The notes under the pieces are model-generated. The model was not told where the DNA came from, ran no database searches, and saw nothing but the letters and a program-made list of their open reading frames with translations. The position numbers were made by a program, and so were the translations under genes. A stretch of 64,000 nt of DNA. It comes from CAZEPJ01 sp964514105. GTDB lineage: Bacteria; Desulfobacterota; Desulfocorpusculales; Desulfocorpusculum. This document shows positions 8,546-17,120 of the stretch, in pieces; positions within the stretch are counted from its first letter, which is position 1, and each line of letters opens with the position of its first letter. Where the stretch lies: positions 132,557 through 196,556 of the forward strand of contig CAZEPJ010000002.1 in assembly GCA_964514105.1 (NCBI GenBank), given 5' to 3'.

Positions 8546-8666
8546 GCCAACCCCTGGGCGGGCCAGGGGCGGGGAGGCCAGCTGGACGGGGCCGTCGCCC
8601 TGGGCTGCAGGGGGTATGGTGCTCCCCTCCCTAGGCAGACTCATCCCAGGGGCGGCCCGCACTGCC

Positions 8667-8694
8667 TTGCTTTCCTCCCATGATTCTGTATGAT
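8667..8694 (+). promoter_or_regulatory. Candidate sigma-70 promoter for the Sm-like secreted protein gene
   Basis: TTGCTT (8667-8672), 16 bp spacer, TATGAT (8689-8694), about 50 bp upstream of the start at 8745. The -10 matches 5 of 6 and the -35 matches 4 of 6. Confidence 0.4.
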
Positions 8695-8744
8695 CCCCCA
8701 AGGGATTCGCACCTCAATCCATGTCAATCAGAGGAGGGGCAAAG

Positions 8745-9083
8745 ATGAAGGGCAAGGTGTGGCTGGCCGTTGTCACCGTCGTCGGGCTCTCGCTGATCCC
8801 CCTGGCCGGGGCATGGGCCCAGGCCCAGCCGGCGGCCAAACCGGCCCCGCAGCTGGCCGATATCCAGATCCACAGCGGCGACAGCATCAAGAGCGTGCTG
8901 GAGCGCCTGGTCGGGCAGGATGTGACGCTCGCCGTGGCGAACGGCGGGGAGATTACGGGCAAGGTGACCAAGGTGGAGGCCCTGGTGGTGCACCTCTCCA
9001 GGCTCGTGGGCAGGGAGTTCTTCGACGCGGTGGTGCGCCTCGATTCCGTCAATGTCGTCACGGTGCGGGTGAGAACCAAGTGA
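8745..9083 (+). CDS. Small secreted protein with Sm/LSM-like beta fold
   Basis: A 112-aa protein of unknown function. The start is the ATG beginning MKGKVWLAVV, chosen because GAGGAGG sits 7 nt upstream; an ATG eight codons earlier lacks a site. Residues 1-24 form a signal peptide ending AGAWAQA. After a Pro/Ala linker, residues about 40-112 read VLERLVGQDVTLAVANGGE, ITGKVTKVEALVVHLSRL, then DAVVRLDSVNVVTVRV. This gives a strand pattern (short helix, five strands, GxxV turns) reminiscent of Sm/LSM folds such as Hfq, but exported. That resemblance is inference from pattern, not a database hit. It is followed 39 bp downstream by another small secreted protein in the same direction, so the two may work together. 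Confidence 0.7.
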   Translation: MKGKVWLAVVTVVGLSLIPLAGAWAQAQPAAKPAPQLADIQIHSGDSIKSVLERLVGQDVTLAVANGGEITGKVTKVEALVVHLSRLVGREFFDAVVRLDSVNVVTVRVRTK

Positions 9084-9122
9084 CGGGGAGGCGCCGAGGC
9101 CCCGGCTTTTTTTGGAGGGAAG

Positions 9123-9491
9123 ATGAGGTTGCGTGGATGGGCGCTGGCGTGGTTCGCGGGGCTGGCAGCCGCGTCCGTGGCGGGATGGGCGTGGGCCGAG
9201 CTGTCCCAGGAGGCGTGGACCCGGGAGATGAATGAGGAACTTCCCCCGCTGCTGTGCGGGGCGGAGACCTACTTTCGCACCTGCTTCCATGTGAACCGCT
9301 CGGAGTGCCAGGCGGCGGCGGCGGCCGGCCTGCGGGCGTGCCTGGAGGAGATCAGGGGGCAACTGCCGGCGGCCATGAGCGACGAGGACGCCCAGGCGTG
9401 GAGCCACGATCTGGGCGTCTGCGTGGGAAGCGCCATGGCACGTGCCCTGGACGACCGGCGGGTGGCAGGCGACAGATGCAAGAGAAGGTAA
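9123..9491 (+). CDS. Small secreted cysteine-containing protein
   Basis: A 122-aa protein that I do not recognise. A signal peptide covers residues 1-25 (ALAWFAGLAAASVAGWAWA). The mature part contains six cysteines, at LLCGAETYFRTCF, SECQAAA, LRACLEE, LGVCVG and DRCKRR, in helical Ala-rich context. The even number and export signal suggest disulfides in the periplasm. A good ribosome-binding site (GGAGGGAAG) precedes the ATG. It lies 39 bp after the Sm-like secreted protein and probably shares its promoter. Confidence 0.7.
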   Translation: MRLRGWALAWFAGLAAASVAGWAWAELSQEAWTREMNEELPPLLCGAETYFRTCFHVNRSECQAAAAAGLRACLEEIRGQLPAAMSDEDAQAWSHDLGVCVGSAMARALDDRRVAGDRCKRR

Positions 9492-9948
9492 GGGGCTGGG
9501 GGCTCGCCCGAAGCCCCCTGGTCCCCGACCCGTGCCGAGCAGCCTTGGGCGCGGCTCCGGGGAGCATCCAGCTGGAGTCCAGGGCCAAGAGGATCATCCG
9601 GAACCGCGAGGCCAATGGGGGGCCGCTGGGATCAGGAGGCCGCCGGACCCCTTGGACGGCTTCAACGGCCTCCTCATGCGCTGCTGCAAGAGGATTCCCC
9701 TGGACCGGCGGGGGAAAGCGCTCACGGCCGTGGCCGCTGCGGCGGCCACCCGCCGCGTCCCGCGCCTCGCCCATGCCGTCTGTGCCGGGGCCAGCAGGCA
9801 ACAGATCCGGGGGGCTGGGGCCGTCGGCGTGGGGCGCGGAGGGGGCCCGGCTTGGCGGCGGTTCGGGACTCTCTCCCGGCCACCCTGGACGAGATCGAGG
9901 AAGGCATCTGAAGAGCCCGGCTCGGCGAGCATGCGCGGAGGGGATCTG
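9492..9948 (+). other. 457-bp stretch without a convincing gene; possible decayed ORF
   Basis: No intact gene is recognisable. One forward frame around 9630-9810 (peptide piece LDGFNGLLMRCCKRIPLDRR) and a second frame ending at 9911 (VRDSLPATLDEIEEGI) each look locally protein-like, but no single frame holds both. This could be a frameshifted remnant or chance in GC-rich sequence. Confidence 0.3.
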
Positions 9949-11067
9949 GTGAAGTTCATGGGCCGATCCAAGTGGGAACTGGACACGCCGTGTCTGGTCC
10001 TCGATCGCGACATCCTGGAGGCCAACATCCAGAACATGCAGGGTCACGCGGCCGCATGGGGAAAGCAGCTCAGACCCCACGCCAAGACCCACAAATGCAC
10101 GCGCATCGCCCGTATGCAGGCGGAGGCGGGGTGCGTCGGGATCTGCGCCGCCAAGGTATCGGAGGCGGAGATCCTGGTCCAGGAGGGGTGCCGGGGGGTG
10201 CTCGTCACCTCCCCGGTGGTGACCGGACAGAAGATACGGCGACTCTTGGCGTGCGCGTCCATCGCCCCGGACCTCATGGTCGTGGTGGACCACCCGGAGA
10301 ACGCCCAAGGGCTCAGCCGTGCGGCCGTGGAACAGGGCCTCACCCTCAACGTGCTGGTGGACCTGGACCCGGGCATGGGGCGCACCGGGGTGCCCTTTGC
10401 CCAAGGGCTGGACCTGGCCGACCTCCTCAATGGGCTGCCCGGCCTGAACCTTTGCGGGGTGCAGTGCTACGCGGGCCACGTGCAGCATATCGCCTCGTTC
10501 GAGGATCGGCGCATGGCCTCTGTCGACTGCATGGGGCGGGCCGCCGAGGTGGTCCGCGGCATGCGGGCCGCGGGCCTGCCCTGCGGGATCTTCACCGGCG
10601 GGGGCACCGGGACCCACGACATCGACTGCGGCATCCCCGAGGTCTCGGAGCTGCAGGTGGGCTCGTACGTCATGATGGACGCCGAGTATTTGGCCGTGGG
10701 CTCCGCCGCCGACCCCGCCCGTTTCGCGGGATTTCCCCCTGCCCTGACCATCCTGACCACGGTGATCAGCGTCAACCGCCCGGACTTCGTCACGGTGGAC
10801 GCCGGCCTGAAGACCCTCTACCACCACGGCGGCGCGCCCACCGTGGTGCGCCCGGAGGGGTTGGCCCTGAGGTACGAGTGGTTCGGCGACGAGCAGGGGA
10901 TGCTCCTTTACCAAGGGGAGACGCGGAGCCTCCGTTTGGGCCAGGTGGTGGAACTGGTGGTCTCCCATTGCGACCCCACGGTCAACCTTTTCGACGTCCT
11001 TCACGTGACGTCCGGGGACGCGGTCGTGGACCTCTGGCCCATCGACATGCGCGGCTGCTCCCGGTGA
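9949..11067 (+). CDS. PLP-dependent D-threonine aldolase / D-serine dehydratase-like protein
   Basis: A 372-aa fold-type III PLP enzyme (alanine-racemase-type N-terminal barrel with DSD1-like C-terminal domain). Visible: ELDTPCLVLDRDILEANI at the N terminus, then the PLP-lysine motif LRPHAKTHK, a glycine-rich phosphate-binding stretch (GIFTGGGTGTHDI), and a C-terminal SHCDPTVNLFD. That last motif has the His and Cys that bind zinc in the DSD1/D-threonine-aldolase family. It probably cleaves or dehydrates a D-beta-hydroxy amino acid; the exact substrate is unknown. I choose the GTG at 9949, 5 nt after GGAGGGG. An ATG at 9931 is possible. The DJ-1-like gene follows 43 bp downstream. Confidence 0.85.
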   Translation: MKFMGRSKWELDTPCLVLDRDILEANIQNMQGHAAAWGKQLRPHAKTHKCTRIARMQAEAGCVGICAAKVSEAEILVQEGCRGVLVTSPVVTGQKIRRLLACASIAPDLMVVVDHPENAQGLSRAAVEQGLTLNVLVDLDPGMGRTGVPFAQGLDLADLLNGLPGLNLCGVQCYAGHVQHIASFEDRRMASVDCMGRAAEVVRGMRAAGLPCGIFTGGGTGTHDIDCGIPEVSELQVGSYVMMDAEYLAVGSAADPARFAGFPPALTILTTVISVNRPDFVTVDAGLKTLYHHGGAPTVVRPEGLALRYEWFGDEQGMLLYQGETRSLRLGQVVELVVSHCDPTVNLFDVLHVTSGDAVVDLWPIDMRGCSR

Positions 11068-11110
11068 ACCCCCCCATCCGCAGAGAACCGAGACGGAGCG
11101 GACGTGACCC

Positions 11111-11731
11111 ATGGAGCGAAAACAGGTCGGTATCCTGATCTTCGATGACGTGGAAGTGCTGGACTTCTGCGGCCCGTACGAGGTCTTCTCTACCACCCGG
11201 CTGGACGAGGCGCGCCGCCGCGAGGAGCCGTCTCCGTTTCATGTCCTCCTGGTGGCCGAGAGGGCCGGCCCGGTGCGGGCTGCGGGAGGGATGCGGGTCC
11301 TGCCCGATGTCACGGCCGTGGACTGCCCCCCCCTGGACGTCCTGGTGGTGCCGGGAGGTTGGGGGGTGCGCAGGGAGATCGGCAATGGGGCCCTCGTCGA
11401 CTGGATTCGGCAGCGGGGTGGGGAGGCGGGCACCATCACGTCGGTCTGCACGGGCGCCATGCTCCTGGGCCAGGCCGGGCTCCTGGACGGCCTGCACGCC
11501 ACCACCCACTGGCGATCCCTGGGGTGGATGCGGGACACATTTCCGACCGTCACCGTGGAGGAGGGCCTGCACGTGGTGCAGGACGGCCGCGTCTTTACCT
11601 CGGCGGGGATCTCCGCGGGCATCGACCTGGCCTTGCGCGTGGTGGCGCATCTGTGGGGCGAGGCCCTGGCTCGGGCCACGGCCCGGCACATGGAGTACCC
11701 CTTTCCCGAGGACAACCGACGGCGGGTGTGA
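11111..11731 (+). CDS. DJ-1/PfpI-family protein
   Basis: A 206-aa cytoplasmic protein of the class-I glutamine-amidotransferase-like superfamily. It starts VGILIFDDVEVLDFCGPYEVF, the standard opening with the conserved acidic residue. The nucleophile-elbow cysteine is in ITSVCTGAMLLGQAGLLDG. The THWRSL motif and C-terminal SAGISAGIDLALRVV are typical of the subgroup annotated as isonitrile-hydratase-like or as the N-terminal half of GlxA regulators. No AraC domain follows, so it is a stand-alone enzyme-type member. The substrate is unknown. It sits between a PLP enzyme and a CoA-transferase on the same strand. Confidence 0.85.
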   Translation: MERKQVGILIFDDVEVLDFCGPYEVFSTTRLDEARRREEPSPFHVLLVAERAGPVRAAGGMRVLPDVTAVDCPPLDVLVVPGGWGVRREIGNGALVDWIRQRGGEAGTITSVCTGAMLLGQAGLLDGLHATTHWRSLGWMRDTFPTVTVEEGLHVVQDGRVFTSAGISAGIDLALRVVAHLWGEALARATARHMEYPFPEDNRRRV

Positions 11732-11885
11732 GGCCCCTGCCAGCGATCCCCGGAAGTCCGGCGCAGACGCCCTCCATGGCGCGCATTGCGGACCAGCGGG
11801 GTTCTGCACTGCTGTCACATGGGCGCACGGGGGGAGAGCGGGCCCGGTCAAGCCCCCAGTGAGATTGCAGAGGAAAGGACGAGGC

Positions 11886-13121
11886 ATGAGCGACGCAAGT
11901 GCAGCGCGATCCAGCGGCAAAGGCCCTCTGGACGGGATCCGGGTCGTGGAGTACGGGGTCTTCCATGCGGGTCCCGGGGCCACGGCCATCCTGGGCGACC
12001 TGGGGGCCCGGGTGATCAAGATCGAGGCGGGGGCCGGCGATCCCGAGCGGTATTGGTGCCGGGTCGGGGACGTGGACTTCTCCTTCCCCCATGGCGAGAG
12101 CATGATGTTCGAGTTCTCCAACCGCAACAAGAGCGGGATCTGTGTGGATATCAAGACCGAGCAGGGGCGCGGGATCTTCCACCGGCTCATCGAGTGGGCG
12201 GATGTCTTCCTCACCAACCTGCGCAAGAGCACCAAGGTCAAGATGGGCCTGGACTATGCCTCCCTGTCCCGGCTGAACCCTCGTCTCATCCACGCCAGCG
12301 TCTCCGGGTACGGCCCCCGGGGACCGGCCAGCGACGTGGGGGCGTTCGACCCCATGGGACAGGGGCGCTCCGGGATGATGTTCGTCACCGGATCCCAGTC
12401 CCCCTCCCTGATCCACCTGGGCGTCCTGGACCAGGCCACGTCCATCGCCATGAGCCACGCCATACTGGCCGCCCTGGTGGCACGGGAGCGGCAGGGCGTG
12501 GGCCAGGAGGTCCACGTCTCGCTGTACAGCACGGCTCTGTGGCTCCTGTACGCCAACCTCATGGCCGTGGGAACCCTGGGGGTGGACCCGGGCGTGCCGG
12601 GGGATCGATACCGACAGTCCCCCCTGCGCAACGCCTTTCGCTGCGCGGACGGCAAGTGGATCATCGGGGTCCATCACCCCGAGGACAAGTACTGGCCCAG
12701 GCTCTGCAGGGCCACGGGGCAGGAGGGGCTGCTGGAAGACCCCCGATTTGCCGATGAAGCCGGGCGACACGCCCATTGCGGGGAGCTCGTGGGGATCTTC
12801 GAGGCGGTTTTCGCCCAGCGGACCCGGGACGAGTGGATGGAGCTGCTTCCGTCCGCCGGGCTCATGTTCGGGCCCGTCAACCGGGTCGAGGAGGTCCTGA
12901 CAGACCCCCAGGCACTGGCCAACGAATACGTGGTCACGTACGCCCACCCGGTTGCGGGGCGCGTGACGGTCCCGGGATACCCGGCCCACTTCAGCGTCAA
13001 TGGCGCCGGGGTGCGGGGTCCAGCCCCGGCCCTGGGCGAGCACACAGACGAGGTGCTCCTGTCGCTGGGGTACTCGCAGGACGATCTGCGGGCCCTGCGC
13101 GACCGGGGGGTCATCCGCTGA
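11886..13121 (+). CDS. CaiB/BaiF family CoA-transferase
   Basis: Class-III CoA-transferase of 411 aa, the usual length, which moves CoA between carboxylic acids in the cytoplasm. It opens with PLDGIRVVEYG and GDLGARVIKIEAGAGDPER, as in formyl-CoA transferase. The NRNKSGICVDIK segment and the conserved aspartate in VGAFDPMGQGRSGMM (the residue carrying the covalent acyl intermediate in Frc/CaiB) are present. The C terminus has the expected GEHTDEVLLSLGYS. The start ATG at 11886 follows GAGGAAAGGACGAGG. A VOC epimerase-like gene begins 15 bp after the stop, suggesting that both act on one CoA-ester or its acid; the acid cannot be identified. Confidence 0.9.
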   Translation: MSDASAARSSGKGPLDGIRVVEYGVFHAGPGATAILGDLGARVIKIEAGAGDPERYWCRVGDVDFSFPHGESMMFEFSNRNKSGICVDIKTEQGRGIFHRLIEWADVFLTNLRKSTKVKMGLDYASLSRLNPRLIHASVSGYGPRGPASDVGAFDPMGQGRSGMMFVTGSQSPSLIHLGVLDQATSIAMSHAILAALVARERQGVGQEVHVSLYSTALWLLYANLMAVGTLGVDPGVPGDRYRQSPLRNAFRCADGKWIIGVHHPEDKYWPRLCRATGQEGLLEDPRFADEAGRHAHCGELVGIFEAVFAQRTRDEWMELLPSAGLMFGPVNRVEEVLTDPQALANEYVVTYAHPVAGRVTVPGYPAHFSVNGAGVRGPAPALGEHTDEVLLSLGYSQDDLRALRDRGVIR

Positions 13122-13136
13122 GAGGAGAGGGAGGCC

Positions 13137-13535
13137 ATGGTCAAGGGGATCAATCACTTGGGGATCGTGGTGGAGAGCATCGACAAGACGGTGGATTTCC
13201 TTCGGGACACCTTCGGCGCACAGGAGGTCTCGCGCATGGAGTTCCCCAAGCTGGAGCAGGTCTCCGCCATCGTGCGCATGGGCGACAGTTTCCTGGAGCT
13301 CATGGAGCCCACGGGTCCCGATGGGGTGGCGGGCAAGTTCCTCCGGGCCAGGGGGAGCGGGCTCCATCACGTCTCCCTCCTGTGCGACGACGTGGCGGCC
13401 TTGAGCCAGAAGCTGGAGGCCAGGGGCCTGCAGGTCATCGGCAAGATGTTCGACGGTCCGGTGAAGGTGGCCTTCCTGCACCCCAGGGCCACCAAGGGGA
13501 TCCTCTTCGAGCTGGCCGAGAAACCGGCCGTGTGA
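13137..13535 (+). CDS. VOC-family protein, methylmalonyl-CoA epimerase-like
   Basis: A 132-aa vicinal-oxygen-chelate protein with two beta-alpha-beta-beta-beta modules. The metal-ligand pattern of methylmalonyl-CoA epimerase/glyoxalase is visible: His in INHLGIVVESI, Glu in FLELMEPT, His in GLHHVSLLCDD, and Glu in KGILFELAEK. Length and the second-half motif VAFLHPRATKGILFEL resemble methylmalonyl-CoA epimerase, but no mutase gene lies in the window. With the adjacent CaiB-type transferase (15 bp upstream), a role in racemising or rearranging a CoA-ester substrate is reasonable but unproven. Confidence 0.85.
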   Translation: MVKGINHLGIVVESIDKTVDFLRDTFGAQEVSRMEFPKLEQVSAIVRMGDSFLELMEPTGPDGVAGKFLRARGSGLHHVSLLCDDVAALSQKLEARGLQVIGKMFDGPVKVAFLHPRATKGILFELAEKPAV

Positions 13536-13594
13536 GTCCCCCGGCGACCGGTCCTTAAGCGGGCGGCGTTCCCGCGGCCGCGCGGTCACGAGCC

Positions 13595-14563
13595 ATGGCG
13601 CTGTCCATCGAACGGTTCGTCCATTCCCGCAGGCCCCGCTGGGAGAGGCTGGAGCGCCTCCTGACGGCCCTGGAGCGCGGCAAGGCCCATGGCCTCGCCG
13701 GGGAGGATCTCTGGGCGGTGGGGCGTCTCTACCGGGAGGCCACGGCGGATCTCGCGCGGCTTCAGGCCTTTCGCCGGGACGCCGCATCTCCCGATGACCT
13801 GGAGAGCTACCTGACCCGGCTCGTGGCGCGGGCCCACGGCCAGATCTACCGCAACGAGTCGCCCGGTTGGATCCGGCTCTGGGATTTCCTGATCCGTGCC
13901 TTTCCGGCGAGCTTTCGCGAGAACCTCCCATGGACGGCATTGGCGTCGGGGCTCTTCCTGGCAGGTGCCCTTTTCGGCTGGGCCGCCACGGTTCGGGACG
14001 ACACCTTCGCCCCGCTCATCGTCCCGCCGCACCTGCTCAGGACCATCGAGGAGGGGAACGTCTGGTTCGACTCCATCCTGGCCGTCCAGCCCCTGGCCAC
14101 CAGCGTGATCATGACCAACAACATCTCGGTCACCTTTCTGGCATTCGCCCTGGGCCTCACCCTGGGCCTGGGCACGGTGTACCTCCTGGCCTTCAACGGG
14201 CTGCTGCTGGGGACCCTGGCCGCCCTGTGCCACGGCCGGGGACTGGATATTCCCTTCTGGTCCTTCGTGGCCCCCCACGGGGTCATGGAACTGACGGCCA
14301 TCTTCATCGCCGGCGGGGCCGGGCTCCTGCTGGGCTCGGCCCTGCTCGCCCCGGGAGATCTGCCCAGGAAGGCATCCCTGATCCGACGCGGGAGGGAGGC
14401 CGTCCGGCTCATCCTGGGATGCATCCCCCTGCTGGCCGTGGCGGGCATCGTGGAGGGCTTCCTCTCGCCGGCCCGCATTTCGCCCGGGGTCAAGTTCGCC
14501 CTGGCCGGCCTCCTTCTCGCCCTCTTGACGCTCTACCTCTGGTCGCCCGGCATCCGCCGTTGA
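13595..14563 (+). CDS. SpoIIM-domain (DUF95) integral membrane protein
   Basis: A 322-aa membrane protein. The N-terminal 100 residues are soluble and helical (RPRWERLERLLTALERG, VGRLYREATADLARLQ), typical of the stand-alone SpoIIM/DUF95 family in non-sporulating bacteria. Helices follow at about 110-130, 170-200, 205-225, 235-258, 275-295 and 303-318. The family motif FWSFVAPHGVMELTAIFIAGGAGLLLG is clear. It lies next to, and converges with, DUF58 and MoxR genes, the usual company of this family. The function is thought to relate to membrane or cell-envelope processes but is unknown. Confidence 0.85.
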   Translation: MALSIERFVHSRRPRWERLERLLTALERGKAHGLAGEDLWAVGRLYREATADLARLQAFRRDAASPDDLESYLTRLVARAHGQIYRNESPGWIRLWDFLIRAFPASFRENLPWTALASGLFLAGALFGWAATVRDDTFAPLIVPPHLLRTIEEGNVWFDSILAVQPLATSVIMTNNISVTFLAFALGLTLGLGTVYLLAFNGLLLGTLAALCHGRGLDIPFWSFVAPHGVMELTAIFIAGGAGLLLGSALLAPGDLPRKASLIRRGREAVRLILGCIPLLAVAGIVEGFLSPARISPGVKFALAGLLLALLTLYLWSPGIRR

Positions 14564-14617
14564 GCGTGCGTCGGCCAACGCCGCTTGCCCCTCGCCTTTT
14601 CCTCCCCGCTTTCCGCC

Positions 14618-15964
14618 CTACAAGAGCCCCCTGCGCTTCACCTCCAGGTACCGTTCGATTGTGGCGGGGGTAAGCGCTGCGGGGGGGACGTCCACGGCCA
14701 GGGCGCCCTTGCGGATGAGACCCGCCAGGGCCCGCCCCCGCTGTCGCATGAGGGCGTACAGGGCCACCCGGCGGTACACCTCCACCGCCCGCTGGGGGGG
14801 AGAGGCCATCATCTCCGACCATTCCGATTCGCCGACGGCCACGCACAGGGGAAGGTGTCTGGGCCTGAGCAGCCCCACCGAGCTCAGGAGGGCCTCGGAG
14901 GCCACCTCGTCCAGGAGGTCCGTGAAGATCACCACCAGGCTTCTCCGCCTGAGGCGGGCCCGAAGCCACATGACGGCCGCCTCGTACCGGGGCTCCACCA
15001 TCCGGGGCTCCAGATCCCCCACACTGTCCAGGATTCGCCTGAGCTGATCGCGGCTGCGCCGGGGCGGCACGTAGGAGAGCACCTCGTTGGAGAACGCCAG
15101 GAGGCCCACCCGATCGCCCCCCCAGAGGGCAGCGTGGGTCAAATGGACCGCGGCCTCCAGGGCATGGTCCAGCTTGCTGCGGCCTTGGGAGACCGCCGCC
15201 ATGAGGCGGCCGGCGTCCAGCATGATCATGACGATCTGGTTGCGCTGGGCCTGCTGCTGTTGGACGATGGGGCGGTCGAATCGGGCCGTCGCCTTCCAGT
15301 GGATCTTCCTGGGGTCGTCGCCGTCCACGTACTCCCGGAGGCTTTCGAACTCCCACCCCGCCTCCCGCCATCGGCTGGGTCTGAGGCCCCGGCTCCGGGC
15401 CGTCCTTCGATAGGCCGCCAGGTCGGCACGGCCATGGGGCCGAAGAGGGGGATAGACCCGCACCGTGTCGCGGCATATGCCGCCCGCGGCGGGGGTCATG
15501 GCCAGCCCCAGGGGGCCGCGGGCCCGAATCCATACCTCTCCGAAGCAGTACGTCCCCCGTCTGGGGGGGCTGATCCCGTACCGCAGGGTCGTCTCCGAGC
15601 GGGGGGCCAGGCCCGCCACCATGACCGGCGCCGCCTTCCACTCCGGGGGGGTCTGGTCCCGGACCGCGACCAGGGAGCGGCGGCCGCCGTCGTTGCGCAG
15701 GTGGATCTCCACCTCCGCCGGGATCCCCTGGGAGAGATGCTGCGCGCAGACCCGCCGGACACGGATCACCCCTCCCCTTGGGGCCAGAAGGAGGTCTGCG
15801 CCCCAGAGGCAAAGGAGGCCGAGGTTCCACATCAGCGCGCCCTCCCATTGCCACAGCACGGCCGGGATCACGCCCAGGGCGGTCAGCCCCACGGTGCGGA
15901 TCGTCGGGAGCGGCAACCGCCTGGGCCATTGGAGAGCGGGGATGTGGGATCGGGGGGTGTCCAC
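14618..15964 (-). CDS. DUF58 domain-containing membrane protein
   Basis: A 448-aa protein with two short N-terminal membrane helices (about residues 25-42 and 47-63), a beta-rich middle (LRNDGGRRSLVAVRDQTP) and the DUF58 signature GLRPSRWREAGWEFESLREYVDGDDPRKIHWKATAR, here in the region of residues 200-240. The rest is a von Willebrand A-like fold with a DAGRLM MIDAS-like start and LLAFSNEVL. DUF58 proteins are almost always partnered with a MoxR AAA ATPase, which is encoded 73 bp upstream on the same strand (16038-16991). The pair probably acts as a chaperone system for a metal-dependent or envelope target. Confidence 0.88.
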   Translation of the reverse strand: MDTPRSHIPALQWPRRLPLPTIRTVGLTALGVIPAVLWQWEGALMWNLGLLCLWGADLLLAPRGGVIRVRRVCAQHLSQGIPAEVEIHLRNDGGRRSLVAVRDQTPPEWKAAPVMVAGLAPRSETTLRYGISPPRRGTYCFGEVWIRARGPLGLAMTPAAGGICRDTVRVYPPLRPHGRADLAAYRRTARSRGLRPSRWREAGWEFESLREYVDGDDPRKIHWKATARFDRPIVQQQQAQRNQIVMIMLDAGRLMAAVSQGRSKLDHALEAAVHLTHAALWGGDRVGLLAFSNEVLSYVPPRRSRDQLRRILDSVGDLEPRMVEPRYEAAVMWLRARLRRRSLVVIFTDLLDEVASEALLSSVGLLRPRHLPLCVAVGESEWSEMMASPPQRAVEVYRRVALYALMRQRGRALAGLIRKGALAVDVPPAALTPATIERYLEVKRRGLL

Positions 15965-16037
15965 CAGCGTCTTTCTGGGGTCGCGGGGTGCGGGGCCGGG
16001 CCCGCGCTGTGCTCCGGGCTGCGCCGCAGCGATCCGC

Positions 16038-16991
16038 CTATCTCGGCACCGGGATGCCCTCCAAGATGCCCGCCAGCACCCGATCGGCCGTCAGCCCCTC
16101 CAACTCGGCCTCGGGACGAAGGATCACCCGGTGCCGGAGCACGGGGAGGGCCGCCTCCTTGACGTCGTCGGGCACGACGAACTCCCTGCCGCGGATGGCC
16201 GCCAGGCACTGGCTCGCCCGGAGCAGGGCGATGCCCCCCCGGGGACTGGCCCCCAGATGCAGGTGGGGAGAGTGACGGGTCTGGGAGACCACCTTCTGCA
16301 CATAGGCCACCATCCCCTCCTCCACGCGCACCCCGCCCGCGCGCCGGCGGGCCTTCTGGATCCAGTCCCCTCGGGGCAGCCGGGCCAGGCCCAAGCCCTC
16401 CAGCCGGTGGGCCTCGACCCCCTTTCCGTAACGCGTCAGGACCTCCCGTTCCTCCCCGGCAGTGGGGTAGTCCATGAGGATCTTGAGGAGAAACCGATCC
16501 AGCTGGGCCTCGGGCAGGGGATAGGTCCCCTCCTGTTCGATGGGATTCTGGGTGGCCAGGACCGTGAACAGCTCGGGCAAGGCGTGGGTCTCTCCGTCGA
16601 TGCTCACCTGGCGTTCCTCCATGGCCTCGAGCAGGGCCGACTGGGTCTTGGGGGGGGTGCGGTTGACCTCGTCGGCCACGAGGATCTCCGTGAACACCGG
16701 CCCCTTGCGGAGGCGAAAGGAGCGGCTCTGGAGGTCGAAGAGGTTGGTCCCCAGGATGTCTGCGGGCATGAGGTCGGGGGTGAACTGGATCCGCGTGAAG
16801 CCGGCCCCAAGGACGTGGGCCAGGGTCTTGGCCAGGAGGGTCTTGGCGAGCCCAGGGACCCCTTCCAGGAGCACGTGCCCCCGGGCCAGAAGGGCCACCT
16901 GGAGCAGGGTCACGGCCTGCTCCTGCCCCACGATCACCTTGGCCATCTCGGCCCGGATGCGATCCATGAGCTTTTTCACATCCTCGGACAT
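16038..16991 (-). CDS. MoxR-family AAA+ ATPase
   Basis: AAA+ ATPase of 317 aa. The start is taken at MSEDVKKLMDRIRAEM. Visible: Walker A as GVPGLAKTLLAKTLA (MoxR-type GxPGxxKT), Walker B in TEILVADEVNRTPPKTQSALLEAMEERQVS, sensor 1 in FTVLATQNPIEQEGTYPLPEAQLDRFL, and the lid domain ending in the conserved DVKEAALPVLRHRVILRPEAELEG. MoxR proteins work with VWA/DUF58 partners, and the DUF58 gene follows directly. The DUF4350 and DUF4129 genes that usually sit beside this pair are here displaced 6 kb upstream by a peptide transporter cassette. Confidence 0.92.
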   Translation of the reverse strand: MSEDVKKLMDRIRAEMAKVIVGQEQAVTLLQVALLARGHVLLEGVPGLAKTLLAKTLAHVLGAGFTRIQFTPDLMPADILGTNLFDLQSRSFRLRKGPVFTEILVADEVNRTPPKTQSALLEAMEERQVSIDGETHALPELFTVLATQNPIEQEGTYPLPEAQLDRFLLKILMDYPTAGEEREVLTRYGKGVEAHRLEGLGLARLPRGDWIQKARRRAGGVRVEEGMVAYVQKVVSQTRHSPHLHLGASPRGGIALLRASQCLAAIRGREFVVPDDVKEAALPVLRHRVILRPEAELEGLTADRVLAGILEGIPVPR

Positions 16992-17120
16992 GCTCGCCCC
17001 CCGGTGAATCCCCGATTGGCGCGTCTCGCCTGGCCCCTTGGGGATGATCCCATTGCCTCGGCGAGACACACTATGGCACAGGCGGCCGCAACACCACAAG
17101 CGCTCCGCCCCGCCGCGGGG

